From positions 1 to 64,000 of the IMG/VR virus record IMGVR_UViG_3300013111_000230: a stretch of DNA of 64,000 nt, one strand, 5' to 3'. The stretch comes from a virus. Under the pieces are notes generated by a model that ran no database searches, was not told where the DNA came from, and saw only the letters and a list, made by a program, of their open reading frames with translations. Shown piece after piece: positions 38,793 to 48,854 of this stretch (position 1 is its first letter; every line of letters starts with the position of its first letter). The position numbers were made by a program, and so were the translations under genes.

Positions 38793-41700
38793 TAATCATC
38801 GCCACCGTCTCGGCATCTGTCAAGGTGTCTCCTCTTTCTATCTTTCTCATAATACGCGCAAGATTTCTTTCTTTTTTGGCCGTGGCTTGCCTCTCCAGAA
38901 GACGTTTCTTTTCTTCTTTGCTCTTGGGTTTGATTGCCTCGATGGCCTCAGCCCAATCTACGGTCGATTCATTATAACACTTAAAGGAAGTCGAAAACCC
39001 TGATGAATCAATCTTGTGTTCCACGTTAATAACGTTATAAAGTCCAGTTAGTCCAACCTCCTTAAAAACTGGTGAATCAGAAATATCTGCGACACCTATC
39101 AAACTCGGCTTAACAAAAAAGGATAATCCAGGGTAAAAATCTATCAACCCGAAGCTCGTTATATCGACATTGTAAAGCTGCGGTATCATAATCAGGCCAT
39201 TCTCCGATCTAAATCCTTTTTCTATGTTATCATCTTGCTTTGCCTTCATGCTTTGGTTCTCCACCTGCTTGAAAGAAATTTTTCTTATTATGCTCTTATC
39301 CTTGCCCACTTCCCATTTCGTTAATCTTAGTGCATCTTGGATATTAAGTTCTGTCGAAGCTTGAGACATTGTGTAATAGTACACCGTTTCATCACCCCCG
39401 CCTTGTCCGTACCCTTCTGCATAGAGTTTGTCAACTGATGGCGCTGTGCGCAATTTTTTAATCTTTTCTGGCGTAGTCCTGAATTGACCCACTTTCATAC
39501 TATATGCTGATGTGTGTTTTCCAGAATCCAGAACATAATCCCCTTGATTGTAGTACCTCTGCACTTCCCTCAATAACGATGTTATTAATTTCTGCAACGT
39601 GAACCTTCTTGCTGTTGACTGTTCGAAATCCTTCATGATCTTTTGATAAGTTTCCAGCGCAATAGGTATTTTATATAAATTATAAAAGTCACGATTGATA
39701 CGAATATTTCCCAACATCACACTGACTTTATCTTTCTCCAGCACCTTGACACTTTCGCTAACTTTCAAAAATGAAGAAATTATATCCCCCATTGTAAAAA
39801 ACAGAACAGCATGCTCGCTGTCGAGTGTCGCCAATACCTGGGCGTGGCGGGCCAACTCATCATCAAGTTCTTTTTGAGCTTTCGCTACCTGCACTGATAA
39901 TGGATCATCGAACCAACCGTCGTCGTTTCCTTTCTTGGCTCTCTCAAGTTTGTCTTGTAGAACCTTCACCTTTTTGGCATGGGTTTTGTTTTCTTCATCG
40001 AGGACAGCCTTTCGACCTTTTTTGGTTTTGCCATCTCCCTCGGCAATCAGATCGACTTTAGATTTTATTTTCTTGGTGGGGTTGTCACTTTCAGTAGTCT
40101 TTTTAGTAGGAGATATCTCTATGTATGACTTATCAGTACCAGGCAGGCGATAATTTGCGCTATCAGCGGCGGCCTGTTCTTCCATTATACTCAACCCTGG
40201 AAGTTCATTACCTTCAGAATCTTTAGTTACGAGCATTCTTTGAACCTTTACTCGCTTTTCTTCTGGTTTTAAGAATTCCTCATCCAGCGTCTTAGAAACC
40301 TGCATCCTAAATCTACATACTCTTCTAAAGTCCACAACTTTCTGTGATCCACCAGTTGTACGCATCTTCGGAGGGAGCATCTGGTCGTCAGCAAAATTTA
40401 ACTTATAGAAGTGGGGCCTCATAACCCTATTAAAGGCAGTATCGAACAACTTCTCTCTGTATGCTTTTCCTTCTATTGCGAACCTGTACATCTTGCTATT
40501 ATCTGTCAGATGATTTAGTACGGCATTTATCTTCTTTGTCTTCTTTTGTTGAAAATAATCAGTGTGGACACTTATGTGAGTGGTCACTTGGTTGTGTTCC
40601 TTTTTGGGAATCTTCTTGAAAAAGGTTCGGATCTTCTTCTTAGTATCGTCGGAAGCAGTCGGATGCACCCTATTAATATACTCGTTCACGACCCTCTGTA
40701 TATTTCTGTTCAAAGTCGGTTGTGTTTCTTTGGCCATTTGAGAGATTAATCCATCATAATAACTGTGGACGTGTGAGTCACCGTCGGACATTACATCAAT
40801 ATCTTGAAATACCTCACTGGTTCTTGAAACATAATCACACTGAAGCATGAAAGACCCATCCTCATTGAAGTTGAATGAGTGTTTGTAATAACTCATGACA
40901 AAAGTCTTCAATTGCCTCTTCAATGACTTTACTTGCAGGGGTGTATAGTTAAGTGATTTGATTGTCTCCGAACTGGGCATGTTCCACCCCACTGTCAACA
41001 TAAGGTCTTTTGGACTACCGTCTTCGGACCCTAACCCCTCTGGCTGAATAAGTGGCAAATACAATTCACGTCCTCTCTTGCTGCTAAAAACAGACAAGTT
41101 GGATCCATAAAAAGTTATAGTTGAATCAATGTCTCTCTTGGCGGTCTCTGGGGTGTCACCTGCAAGACGAATTGTTAAATCTTGAAGACCCAGAACACTC
41201 TGGAAGTTATTAAGGGCAGTAATTCCTGTCCTTTTTTGAGTTGATAATCCCCTATTTTGAATGGGGATCGGTTTCTTTGTTTTCTTTTCGCGGTTATATA
41301 CGAAGAACTCCACCCTTGGTGTTAAAGCAGCGAGTTGGGCATTATTAAGAGTGACAAGTGGATTTACTAAAAACCCCTCATAGTCCTTATTTTTGACATA
41401 CTCCATTTTAAAACTAAAAATATTGGTGAGTCTGTTTGTGTCCAGTCCTGACTTTATCGAAAAAACGCGGCCTTTTGCTGCGATCGCAGAGGTGCGGGTC
41501 ATGGCAGTTGTGTTCATTATGTGCGCTCCATACATGCTTAGTAGGTGCTGATCCTTTGTTCCCTTTCTTAAGGATATATAGTTTTGTCGGATTCTATCAA
41601 AAGTGAATTCTGCGAATTGAGGTTTTATTGGGTTATCCAGTGCATGGTCTTCTGTTGCCGTTTCTTGTTCAATTTCTGCAACGACTTCTGAGTCTGTACC

Positions 41701-42198
41701 GTACGCGGAGAGTAGTTTACCCGTTGTGGCGGCCGTTCCTAGACTCTTTTTTAATTTTGCTATTTTCTCGGCATTTGCTTCTCGGGACTTTTTATCTTTT
41801 TGGTTCTTGTTATTACGCAGGACTGTGATTAGTTCTGCAATTTCCTTATCAGCGTCGCCGCCAGCACCATATTTCTTTTCCCAGCCCTGGAGTTTCTTAT
41901 AATCCTTTTTAGGACCTAATTTATACAAATTCAAATCTTTGGACAATGGGTAGATTTTGCTATAATCTTCTACCGTCAACTCTTTGGCACTTGGGTAGTT
42001 GCCATCGTTGCGCGGTTTGATCACTTCATTGAGATAATCATTGATTGGTTCATACTGCTTGGATTTAGGGCCATTCCTGTTGGAAGCTGCCATGTCGAGC
42101 ATCTGCTTGGTGATACTTTGTTTAAAACTTTTGATGTTGCTCTCGGCTTCTGCCTTAATACTGTCAACGATTTTCTGTTCAGCTGATGTGTATTTCAT
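38785..42198 (-). CDS. Large tail hub-like protein, 1137 aa
   Basis: From ATG 42198 (AGGGGG ribosome site) the protein starts MKYTSAEQKIVD. The middle is charged and helical, with coiled segments. The C-terminal 120 residues read LYNVDITSFGLIDFYPGLSF, VGLTGLYNVINVEHKIDSSG and FSTSFKC. This closely follows the end of gp27/D-type hub proteins (short strand, FYPGxxF, G-x-Y-x-V-x-x-VEH-x-I). It probably forms the baseplate hub through which the needle or tube passes. The size far exceeds T4 gp27, so extra domains are fused. I reject the start 12 codons earlier, which would overlap gp53. Confidence 0.65.
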   Translation of the reverse strand: MKYTSAEQKIVDSIKAEAESNIKSFKQSITKQMLDMAASNRNGPKSKQYEPINDYLNEVIKPRNDGNYPSAKELTVEDYSKIYPLSKDLNLYKLGPKKDYKKLQGWEKKYGAGGDADKEIAELITVLRNNKNQKDKKSREANAEKIAKLKKSLGTAATTGKLLSAYGTDSEVVAEIEQETATEDHALDNPIKPQFAEFTFDRIRQNYISLRKGTKDQHLLSMYGAHIMNTTAMTRTSAIAAKGRVFSIKSGLDTNRLTNIFSFKMEYVKNKDYEGFLVNPLVTLNNAQLAALTPRVEFFVYNREKKTKKPIPIQNRGLSTQKRTGITALNNFQSVLGLQDLTIRLAGDTPETAKRDIDSTITFYGSNLSVFSSKRGRELYLPLIQPEGLGSEDGSPKDLMLTVGWNMPSSETIKSLNYTPLQVKSLKRQLKTFVMSYYKHSFNFNEDGSFMLQCDYVSRTSEVFQDIDVMSDGDSHVHSYYDGLISQMAKETQPTLNRNIQRVVNEYINRVHPTASDDTKKKIRTFFKKIPKKEHNQVTTHISVHTDYFQQKKTKKINAVLNHLTDNSKMYRFAIEGKAYREKLFDTAFNRVMRPHFYKLNFADDQMLPPKMRTTGGSQKVVDFRRVCRFRMQVSKTLDEEFLKPEEKRVKVQRMLVTKDSEGNELPGLSIMEEQAAADSANYRLPGTDKSYIEISPTKKTTESDNPTKKIKSKVDLIAEGDGKTKKGRKAVLDEENKTHAKKVKVLQDKLERAKKGNDDGWFDDPLSVQVAKAQKELDDELARHAQVLATLDSEHAVLFFTMGDIISSFLKVSESVKVLEKDKVSVMLGNIRINRDFYNLYKIPIALETYQKIMKDFEQSTARRFTLQKLITSLLREVQRYYNQGDYVLDSGKHTSAYSMKVGQFRTTPEKIKKLRTAPSVDKLYAEGYGQGGGDETVYYYTMSQASTELNIQDALRLTKWEVGKDKSIIRKISFKQVENQSMKAKQDDNIEKGFRSENGLIMIPQLYNVDITSFGLIDFYPGLSFFVKPSLIGVADISDSPVFKEVGLTGLYNVINVEHKIDSSGFSTSFKCYNESTVDWAEAIEAIKPKSKEEKKRLLERQATAKKERNLARIMRKIERGDTLTDAETVAMIND

Positions 42199-42200
42199 CC

Positions 42201-42536
42201 CTACCCCCTCACATAATCGTATATTAATTCCCAATTGATCGGAATATAGATGGTGTCACCAATGTCAAGGTGTGCTTCGGTTGGCGCAAGATTGAAACTT
42301 GCTATGATCCACCACAATTCTGGATCGCCATAATACCTGTCTGCAAACTTAAAGTATTTATCGCCAATTTGCCATATGGCAAGTTCATAACTTACATTCT
42401 TTCTCAAATCGTCTGGTAGGGTTATGAACTTTGGTGTTGCGAACTGTGTTATTCTCTTTGTCCCCCTATTCTTTAACGTGTTGTGATACATCTTGTGACT
42501 ATTAATAACCATGGTTCTGTTTGAATATCTACTCAT
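42201..42536 (-). CDS. 53: Baseplate wedge protein with LysM-like domain, gp53-like
   Basis: The 111-residue protein has a C-terminal LysM-like fold: QIGDKYFKFADRYYGDPEL, WWIIASFNL, then LDIGDTIYIP. T4 gp53 is a 196-residue LysM-type wedge protein that joins wedges around the hub. The shorter length here leaves only the LysM core and an N-terminal strand arm. It overlaps the next upstream gene by four bases. Confidence 0.75.
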   Translation of the reverse strand: MSRYSNRTMVINSHKMYHNTLKNRGTKRITQFATPKFITLPDDLRKNVSYELAIWQIGDKYFKFADRYYGDPELWWIIASFNLAPTEAHLDIGDTIYIPINWELIYDYVRG

Positions 42537-43477
42537 TTCTTATCTGCCTTTGGCGCGTTGGCCTTATCTATTTTATCATTGACTGCAGATTTATTTACTT
42601 GTGTTTGTTTATTTTGTTTATTGTTTCGTTTCGAATTCTTTGCGGAGGTCGACACGGAAACTTGATTGCCAGTGCCGCCTCTGGTCCTTTTCAGTGGTGA
42701 ATTATTCACTGCTGCGGATCCTCGCTTGACATCATGGAGAACGCCGCCTTGCGACTCATACCCATAGGGATATCCCGTTGCGTGGCCACCTAACCACTTC
42801 TTTGCACCACTCCACCCGAGAGAGTGTTCATGAACAACAACAAAAGACATATTAACCTCAAACACTTTAGGGACAAAAGTATGACTCTTGTTTGTGGTTT
42901 GCCTTTCGTGTGCGTCGTTTGTCCTATTATAAGACTTTACATCATTTGCGCTCATTGCTGGTGACATGTGATGAAACCCAGCTTCTAGATTGGGGGTGAA
43001 ATCAACATTCTCCATCCATCCAGAAAGTCCACCCTTTAACACGCTTACTGCGTTTTGTTCTTGTCTTGCATCCTTGACAAAGTTTGCAAACTTCATTTTA
43101 AGTAACGGATAAGCGTTCATTACATTATGTCCGCCATTAGAACTGTAGGATGGATACAAAAACCCTATCAAATGCTCCAATTGGTGCATGTTGGCGTATC
43201 CCTCTTCGGGTGTAAAGGATGGAATACTCAACGATAATGAGATTCTCCTTGTAGTGTTATTCCAAGATCCAATTGGATCAGCGCGGCCGAAGACATTCTG
43301 CGTGTTCCACTGACTTGTAAAGTTCTCATTAAAACTGGTTAACCAAGCTGGAAACACACACGCCTTACCAGTTGCGATGTGCATAATTTCTATACTAAAC
43401 CCAGCTTCTTCAAATCTCGACAATATCGGATCTGTGTGTTTTGCATCGACTGACCAGAATCCATCACCACCTGCCAT
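42533..43477 (-). CDS. Unknown tail/baseplate protein, 314 aa
   Basis: The protein is strand-rich with loops (TSQWNTQNVFGRADPIGSWN, LSIPSFTPEEGYANMHQL) and a helical segment LEHLIGFLYPSY. The basic Lys/Asn-rich tail (KNSKRNNKQNKQTQVNKS) is disordered. It is located between tape-measure-like and gp53-like genes, where T4-like phages encode tube-initiation proteins (gp48/gp54), but similarity is not seen. I call it structural by context only. Confidence 0.55.
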   Translation of the reverse strand: MAGGDGFWSVDAKHTDPILSRFEEAGFSIEIMHIATGKACVFPAWLTSFNENFTSQWNTQNVFGRADPIGSWNNTTRRISLSLSIPSFTPEEGYANMHQLEHLIGFLYPSYSSNGGHNVMNAYPLLKMKFANFVKDARQEQNAVSVLKGGLSGWMENVDFTPNLEAGFHHMSPAMSANDVKSYNRTNDAHERQTTNKSHTFVPKVFEVNMSFVVVHEHSLGWSGAKKWLGGHATGYPYGYESQGGVLHDVKRGSAAVNNSPLKRTRGGTGNQVSVSTSAKNSKRNNKQNKQTQVNKSAVNDKIDKANAPKADKK

Positions 43478-43478
43478 A

Positions 43479-45692
43479 TTATAACCTCTTTATTGCATTG
43501 AGTCCATCGACCACCATTTGACCTGCATCCCTCTCTTTCATAGATAGTTTCAAATCCGACTTTTTTGCTGCGATTTCGGCAACGATCTCTGTGATACCTT
43601 TTATCATCGTGGCCAAGGCGCCGTCTGCTTTAGCAGCATAAAACACATCATTCTTATCAAAAACGGGGGTCATATAATTGCGAGCAATGTTTGGAGTTGC
43701 CATAACTGGTCCCAGTGATTGGGCTGAATTTGAATCCTCAGTTGGGGCAGCTTGGTTTGTCCCTCTCCTCGCAACCGAACTAGCACTGAACTGTAAATCC
43801 GTACGTGCTTCGTTCTTGCCTGCCTTTACGTTGGATTTGCTTGAACCGCGAACCTTAGTGCCGCCAGGAAGTTTTAAGTTTGCATTGGCAACTGTTCCTT
43901 CCATCCTTTTTTGAATTTCATTTAAATTATCGGGACCTTTTTTGGTGCTGCCTCCTTTTGTTGGCCACTTCTTTTCACGTTCGTCCTGTATTCTTTTTTC
44001 ACGCTCTTCTCCACTGGTACCAGCGAAGCTTGCGCCTGCGCCCATGCCAATAACTGTGCCAATTTGAGCCGCCGAGCCGAGCCCGAAAGTGTTCATAGCC
44101 ATACCCATCATTATGCTCGAAAACAGAGCAATGTTATCAGTGAAAAAACTTATCATGCCCACGACGACATTTGTTAACTCCATCAAACCCTTCTCCCCGC
44201 CAATGGCATTGACGAGCATTCTAATCGCCTGCTCCATTGCGGCGTCTATCTTTGTAGCGACTGACAACTGGTCTGCGATCTCTGATTGGGTTCCTTGCAT
44301 ATCTGTCGCCACTGCATCAAGACCCTCCCTGTCACTCTCTAAAAGATCAGCTTCGGCGTCCATAAACTGCTTCAATTTTGCGACGTCACCGCCGAAACCC
44401 AATGTTGGTTCTTTTGCAAGTGCTCGCAATTCTCTTGCACTAAGTTCCTTGATCGATCTCCCTTCCTTAGCAAGGGAATCCATGATCACTTTTCTCTTTT
44501 CTGCTGGAGATTCAGCTGCTAGTAAGGCTTGAGCACTGACAAGAGGAGCACCGAAAGCAATATTGATGCTTTGGGCGAACTTTGCGGCGCCTTCAAATGT
44601 ATCCATATTTTCATTCATTTGCAACAACTGGTTAACCTCTATTCCCAGTTTCGCTGCCATAAATGCTGTGTCTTTGAATATCCTGCGGCCCAGTTCTGCC
44701 TCGAACCTGGCCAGAATCGGTTGGGCGTTCTTAAAATCTTGTGCCATCTCTTGTGGAGGGCGCCCCAGTGCTCTGGCTACGCCTGCAAGGTTGAATAGAA
44801 GATCTTTTGCCTGTTCTGGTGTTTGTCCCAGTGCCTTAACTTGAGTTCCAATAATCTGCGCCTGAGTGTCCATAGACACCCCTAGTTTGCTCAATGTACC
44901 TATACCAGCTGTCAATGCAACCAGTTGAGAGTCCTCTCCTGTGGTCAATTCCGAGAACGATAAAAAATTCTCTTTAAGAGAAGATGCAGCTTCGGCAGCA
45001 ACTCCTTCGAGATTTGTACCTATTTGACCCATTGCGGCAGATGCTTCACCAACATTTAACTGCTCTCTAGTGATTTGGGACCTTTGGAAGAGTGCTGCGC
45101 GTGCTTTGTCCATCCGCAACATTGTTTCAAACATTTTAGCGGTAATTGCAACTAGAACGTTTTGCCACTGCATTGTTTCCGCAATACCTTTGGTGAACCC
45201 TTCTAATAGACCTTTGCCTGATAAATTCTCCCAACCTTTTGATAATCCAAAGGTAGCTTGCAACAACCTCTCGGCAGCTGCTTCACCTTTAGCTAATCCT
45301 TTATCGTAGTCTTCTTGAAGTTTGACTATTTTCTTGATTTCTTTATATCTCTTTCTGGCGGTTTCAAGTTCCTTTTCATCTACCTCATCCTGCGTGACCA
45401 TAAACTCAATCTTTCTTTTTAGATCATATGCCTCTTGGCCCAAGAGTTCTAGTTTCTTCTTTTCAAGATCGATAACGCCTTCTATCTTATCTTTCTGTTC
45501 TGATAAGAGTCTATCTATGTCTTGGTATCTTTTTGAAAGTTCTTCTACACTTACTTTTCGGACATCAACTAATTGATCGCCCATCACTTCGGTAATTGCC
45601 TCAAGTAGTGTTTGGGCAAGTGCTGGATCTATTCTAGAGTTTGCAGCAGCTGCTTTGAGTTGCTCTATAAGTCTTTTACCCTGATCGCTCAT
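43479..45692 (-). CDS. Tape-measure-like protein B, 737 aa
   Basis: Mostly helical, with a long coiled N-terminus (LDRLLSEQKDKIEGVIDLEK), a core WQNVLVAITAKMFETMLRMD, an Ala/Gly-rich hydrophobic stretch (MGMAMNTFGLGSAAQIG and on) and a basic tail. The core VAITAKMFETMLRMDKARAA matches the upstream 875-residue protein (VAVFTKMFEQAKAVDEARAK), so the two are paralogues. Tape measures set tail length and may enter the host during ejection. Overlap with the upstream gene is four bases. Confidence 0.65.
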   Translation of the reverse strand: MSDQGKRLIEQLKAAAANSRIDPALAQTLLEAITEVMGDQLVDVRKVSVEELSKRYQDIDRLLSEQKDKIEGVIDLEKKKLELLGQEAYDLKRKIEFMVTQDEVDEKELETARKRYKEIKKIVKLQEDYDKGLAKGEAAAERLLQATFGLSKGWENLSGKGLLEGFTKGIAETMQWQNVLVAITAKMFETMLRMDKARAALFQRSQITREQLNVGEASAAMGQIGTNLEGVAAEAASSLKENFLSFSELTTGEDSQLVALTAGIGTLSKLGVSMDTQAQIIGTQVKALGQTPEQAKDLLFNLAGVARALGRPPQEMAQDFKNAQPILARFEAELGRRIFKDTAFMAAKLGIEVNQLLQMNENMDTFEGAAKFAQSINIAFGAPLVSAQALLAAESPAEKRKVIMDSLAKEGRSIKELSARELRALAKEPTLGFGGDVAKLKQFMDAEADLLESDREGLDAVATDMQGTQSEIADQLSVATKIDAAMEQAIRMLVNAIGGEKGLMELTNVVVGMISFFTDNIALFSSIMMGMAMNTFGLGSAAQIGTVIGMGAGASFAGTSGEEREKRIQDEREKKWPTKGGSTKKGPDNLNEIQKRMEGTVANANLKLPGGTKVRGSSKSNVKAGKNEARTDLQFSASSVARRGTNQAAPTEDSNSAQSLGPVMATPNIARNYMTPVFDKNDVFYAAKADGALATMIKGITEIVAEIAAKKSDLKLSMKERDAGQMVVDGLNAIKRL

Positions 45693-48316
45693 GCACTGCC
45701 CCCATTAATGGCATAGACCCTACTTCCAACCTCTAATGAGACTGAAGGGTCTATGTCTCTTAGTTTAATTAGACCTTTCCGTAAATTATCTAACTGCTCC
45801 AAAAGCACGCCGTCATGTTTTGAGTTCTCAAACTTTGCCTTCTTCATCGGAACTGGACTCATGGCAGTTAAGGTATCCTCGAACCCCATCAATTGTGATT
45901 GTGTCATCTCTTCAGCAACAAACTCCCCTTTTGCTCTTGCGATATCCTTCGGGGACATGCCAGACTTCTTCATGTGCTGTTCATCCAACTTCAATTTCAT
46001 ACTTCCGTCTTCAATCCCCATCTTTACAAACATCGGAACAAGGACGTTGTCGGCGAAGGCGTGCCCAATACTAGACGAAGCGAGCAATCGACCAATGTAA
46101 CTTCCCAGGAGACCACCTGCCATATAAGCAAGAGGTGTCAAGGCGACACCGAGACCAGGAGCAACATTTGCTAGTTGCACAATCCAACCGCCTGCCATGC
46201 CACCCAACCATCCGCCGAGAGCACCTGCAACTGCCTCTAGTACCCCTCTGGCTTTACCTTTCACATCCAAAGTATCATCATTCAGAACCATTGCAGACTC
46301 ACCTATTGCAAAAAGGGTTTCAACAATTGGGTACTTAGCGAGGGCAGCGAGCATTTTGCTGTTTGCTAATGCTTCACCCAACTTTGATCCATATTTAGCA
46401 AGAAGTCCACCGCCCGATTTCGCTCCCGCTTCGACTGCTTCGCCTGCAACAGTAGCTCCTATACTTGATGCTGCGCCTTTCGCGACATCATCAATACCAC
46501 CTGCGGCCGATCCGGCTACCGAAGATGCGGCTTGAGTGGCTGCCTCGACGCACCCTGCTGCGCCTTTTGCTGTACCTGCTGCCCTTGCTGCGGCGAGCTG
46601 AGCCTTAAGTGTACCAATTTGTAACTTCATCCTTGGTATTCGCACGAAGTTATCGAATTTTGATTTCATGTATGCTGCGCTAACTGCCATCCCTGCCAAG
46701 GCAAGTGCTGGTATAGTTATCTTGGCATGCCTGGCCAAGAATCCGACCGTTTTGGCAATAGCTGGCATGTGCTTGTTGATCTGGTTGTTAAGTTTTTGGA
46801 TCAGTTCTGCCATTGCAGCATCGATTCGCTTGCTTTGGTCTAGTGTTTTTTCTGTATCCTTCTTAATCTCTTCATCCGTTGCTGCTTCGTCTAGATTAGC
46901 TACCTTAGCATCAAAATCTGCGAATTGCCCTCTAACTATCTTTTGAAAGTTTTCTGCACTCACCCCTGCAGACCCAAGATAACCCTGCATTGCGCGTTGA
47001 ACGCGTTGATGTGGTACCCCGAACTGTGCTTCTGCTCTCTGATATGCTTCTGCAATCAATCTCACCTTGCCAGATGCATCTGCAGCAAGAAGGGCAACCC
47101 CATTAACAAAAGATCCGCCCAATAATGAATTTAGTTTGGCAGCTGTCTTCAGGGCGTTTTCTGATGTGTCCAAATCTTCAGTTAAAGACATCAAATCTTC
47201 GATCTTTACATTTGTTGCTCTCGCTGTTGCGGCAAGTCTAGCAAACATTTGCGGTGCACGTTTCCCGAATCGAGCATATGTTGGTAAAGTTTTAGCAAAG
47301 GACCCAAGAGACTCTTTCTGAGTCATCCCATAGTCTTTGCCCATCTTATAAAGGGCCCTTACTGTATGGTCCATCTCTTCGGCATCCATCCCGATACCCT
47401 TTGACATGGCTTGGTATGAACTCCCCATTGCCGTAACAGACACTCCAAGGGATTTTAACCTACCAGACATATTGGCCATTCTAACGATCTCTCCAGAGTC
47501 TCTAAAATCCTTAAAAACCTTCATCTCGCTTTGAAGATCCGCTAATATTTCACCAGCAGCTGCTGGAGACCCAGGACCATACACTGATGCCAACTCTTGG
47601 CCAATATCCATCATCTCTGTTGTGAGTCCCGACAATCCAGTCTTCTGATACAGTTTTGCTCTTGCTTCATCTACTGCCTTAGCTTGTTCAAACATTTTCG
47701 TAAACACAGCAACCAGGATATTTGATGAGTTGACGGTTTTCTTGAGTCCTTTCCCAAATCCCTTGATCGAACCAATAATGCCGTCTGGGCCTGAAAAGGA
47801 ATTACTAACGCCGAGGACTGACTGGGTCATCTTTACTGCTATGGATTCGCCTTTTGCTAGCGACTTCAGCATGCTGTCATTTTCGTCTATTTCTTGCTTT
47901 AACAGTTTGTACTTTTCTTGTGCTCTTTTGGCAGCTTCTGTGTTCAACTCTCCAGCTATAGCATATTCTTCTATTTTGCTCTTTATTTTAGACATTTGAG
48001 ATTGTGCGATCTGCTTCTTTACTTCGGAAGCCTCTTGAGTATCCCACTCCAGATATTTGCCCGCTTTTTCACTATATTCTTTATCTTTCTTGAATTTCTC
48101 TAAGAGATTTCTGAAGTATTCACCTGATGATGTACCTCCAGTGGTGCCTCCAGATTTTCTTGATAGTATCTTTTCGTATTCGGATATTAAATCACTCAAT
48201 AGAGCTTGATCAGAATCGGAAATCTCAGGAGAGGTTCCGTCGCCAGGGTTGTACTCACCCCCTTGTTCGAATTTCTTAAATAATTCTTTTAATTTTTGAG
48301 GGTTTATGAATGCCAT
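45689..48316 (-). CDS. Tape-measure-like protein A, 875 aa
   Basis: Helical throughout, with a conserved core (NILVAVFTKMFEQAKAVDEA), an Ala/Gly-rich region near 640-780 and several hydrophobic segments (WLGGMAGGWIVQLANVAPGL, then GVALTPLAYMAGGLLG). These would help the protein pass into membranes. It lies downstream of a 102-residue helical gene in the tail chaperone position. Paralogous to the 737-residue protein. The role as tape measure is by length, composition and position. Confidence 0.68.
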   Translation of the reverse strand: MAFINPQKLKELFKKFEQGGEYNPGDGTSPEISDSDQALLSDLISEYEKILSRKSGGTTGGTSSGEYFRNLLEKFKKDKEYSEKAGKYLEWDTQEASEVKKQIAQSQMSKIKSKIEEYAIAGELNTEAAKRAQEKYKLLKQEIDENDSMLKSLAKGESIAVKMTQSVLGVSNSFSGPDGIIGSIKGFGKGLKKTVNSSNILVAVFTKMFEQAKAVDEARAKLYQKTGLSGLTTEMMDIGQELASVYGPGSPAAAGEILADLQSEMKVFKDFRDSGEIVRMANMSGRLKSLGVSVTAMGSSYQAMSKGIGMDAEEMDHTVRALYKMGKDYGMTQKESLGSFAKTLPTYARFGKRAPQMFARLAATARATNVKIEDLMSLTEDLDTSENALKTAAKLNSLLGGSFVNGVALLAADASGKVRLIAEAYQRAEAQFGVPHQRVQRAMQGYLGSAGVSAENFQKIVRGQFADFDAKVANLDEAATDEEIKKDTEKTLDQSKRIDAAMAELIQKLNNQINKHMPAIAKTVGFLARHAKITIPALALAGMAVSAAYMKSKFDNFVRIPRMKLQIGTLKAQLAAARAAGTAKGAAGCVEAATQAASSVAGSAAGGIDDVAKGAASSIGATVAGEAVEAGAKSGGGLLAKYGSKLGEALANSKMLAALAKYPIVETLFAIGESAMVLNDDTLDVKGKARGVLEAVAGALGGWLGGMAGGWIVQLANVAPGLGVALTPLAYMAGGLLGSYIGRLLASSSIGHAFADNVLVPMFVKMGIEDGSMKLKLDEQHMKKSGMSPKDIARAKGEFVAEEMTQSQLMGFEDTLTAMSPVPMKKAKFENSKHDGVLLEQLDNLRKGLIKLRDIDPSVSLEVGSRVYAINGGSA

Positions 48317-48327
48317 TTAGAAGTCCC

Positions 48328-48636
48328 CTACTTAAAAGGCCAAACTAAACCCGTATCTCTTTCAAAAGATTTGATTGACCTATCTAACTTGAATTTGTCT
48401 TTAAACGTCTTTGGATTGTTTAAACCATATTGAGACAAAGAAGAGAGGTACCTTTTTTCGCCTGCAAGCGTCCTGACAAAGGAATCCACCTGTGCTGGTG
48501 ATCCTTTAACAGATACAGGAAAATATTCACCCGTAAATAGAGCGTCCAAGACCATTCTCAACCTTGCGCCCATAGCGACCAAAAAACTTTCGTCGATCTT
48601 TGTGAAGTCTATTACAATTGGTTCTTTCTTATTCAT
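48328..48636 (-). CDS. Helical protein at the tail-chaperone position, 102 aa
   Basis: From ATG 48636 (GGAG six bases upstream) the sequence starts MNKKEPIVIDF. It has helical VAMGARLRMVLDALFTGEYF and ends in a basic Trp/Phe tail (FERDTGLVWPFK). Small genes directly before tape-measure genes often encode tail assembly chaperones, so that is a candidate, without sequence support. No family recognised. Confidence 0.55.
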   Translation of the reverse strand: MNKKEPIVIDFTKIDESFLVAMGARLRMVLDALFTGEYFPVSVKGSPAQVDSFVRTLAGEKRYLSSLSQYGLNNPKTFKDKFKLDRSIKSFERDTGLVWPFK

Positions 48637-48688
48637 AAACGTCTCCATTAGTAATTAGTTTGGCAAGTCAAAAGAGGATATTGTTTGT

Positions 48689-48850
48689 TTATTTCTTGAT
48701 CTTTTCAGCTTCCTTGTTCCTTTCTTCAAAGTACTTGGAGAGTCTTTCCACAAACCACCTTCTAATGGTTATAGGTAGGTCATAAACATCGAAATAGTTC
48801 CAATTACCGTGCTGAACTAGATAAAATATCTGTTCGTGCACATGTAACAT
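48689..48850 (-). CDS. Small protein downstream of the gp26-like gene, about 53 aa
   Basis: From ATG 48850 the sequence reads MLHVHEQIFYLVQHGNWNYF, then VYDLPITIRRWFVERL and a Lys/Glu-rich tail. A DVYxxPxxxRRxxxxxL segment recurs in small genes after gp26 in marine T4-like phages, perhaps gp51-type assembly helpers. The true start is unsure: the frame is open to a TTG at 48931 inside the gp26-like gene, and two GGAGG sequences (48881-48894 region) precede an alternative start. Confidence is in the frame, not the start. Confidence 0.5.
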   Translation of the reverse strand: MLHVHEQIFYLVQHGNWNYFDVYDLPITIRRWFVERLSKYFEERNKEAEKIKK

Positions 48851-48854
48851 ATAA

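Noticed and set aside
42199-42234. Extended start of the hub-like protein
   Set aside because: It would overlap the gp53-like stop, while ATG 42198 has a strong AGGGGG site and clears the upstream gene by two bases.
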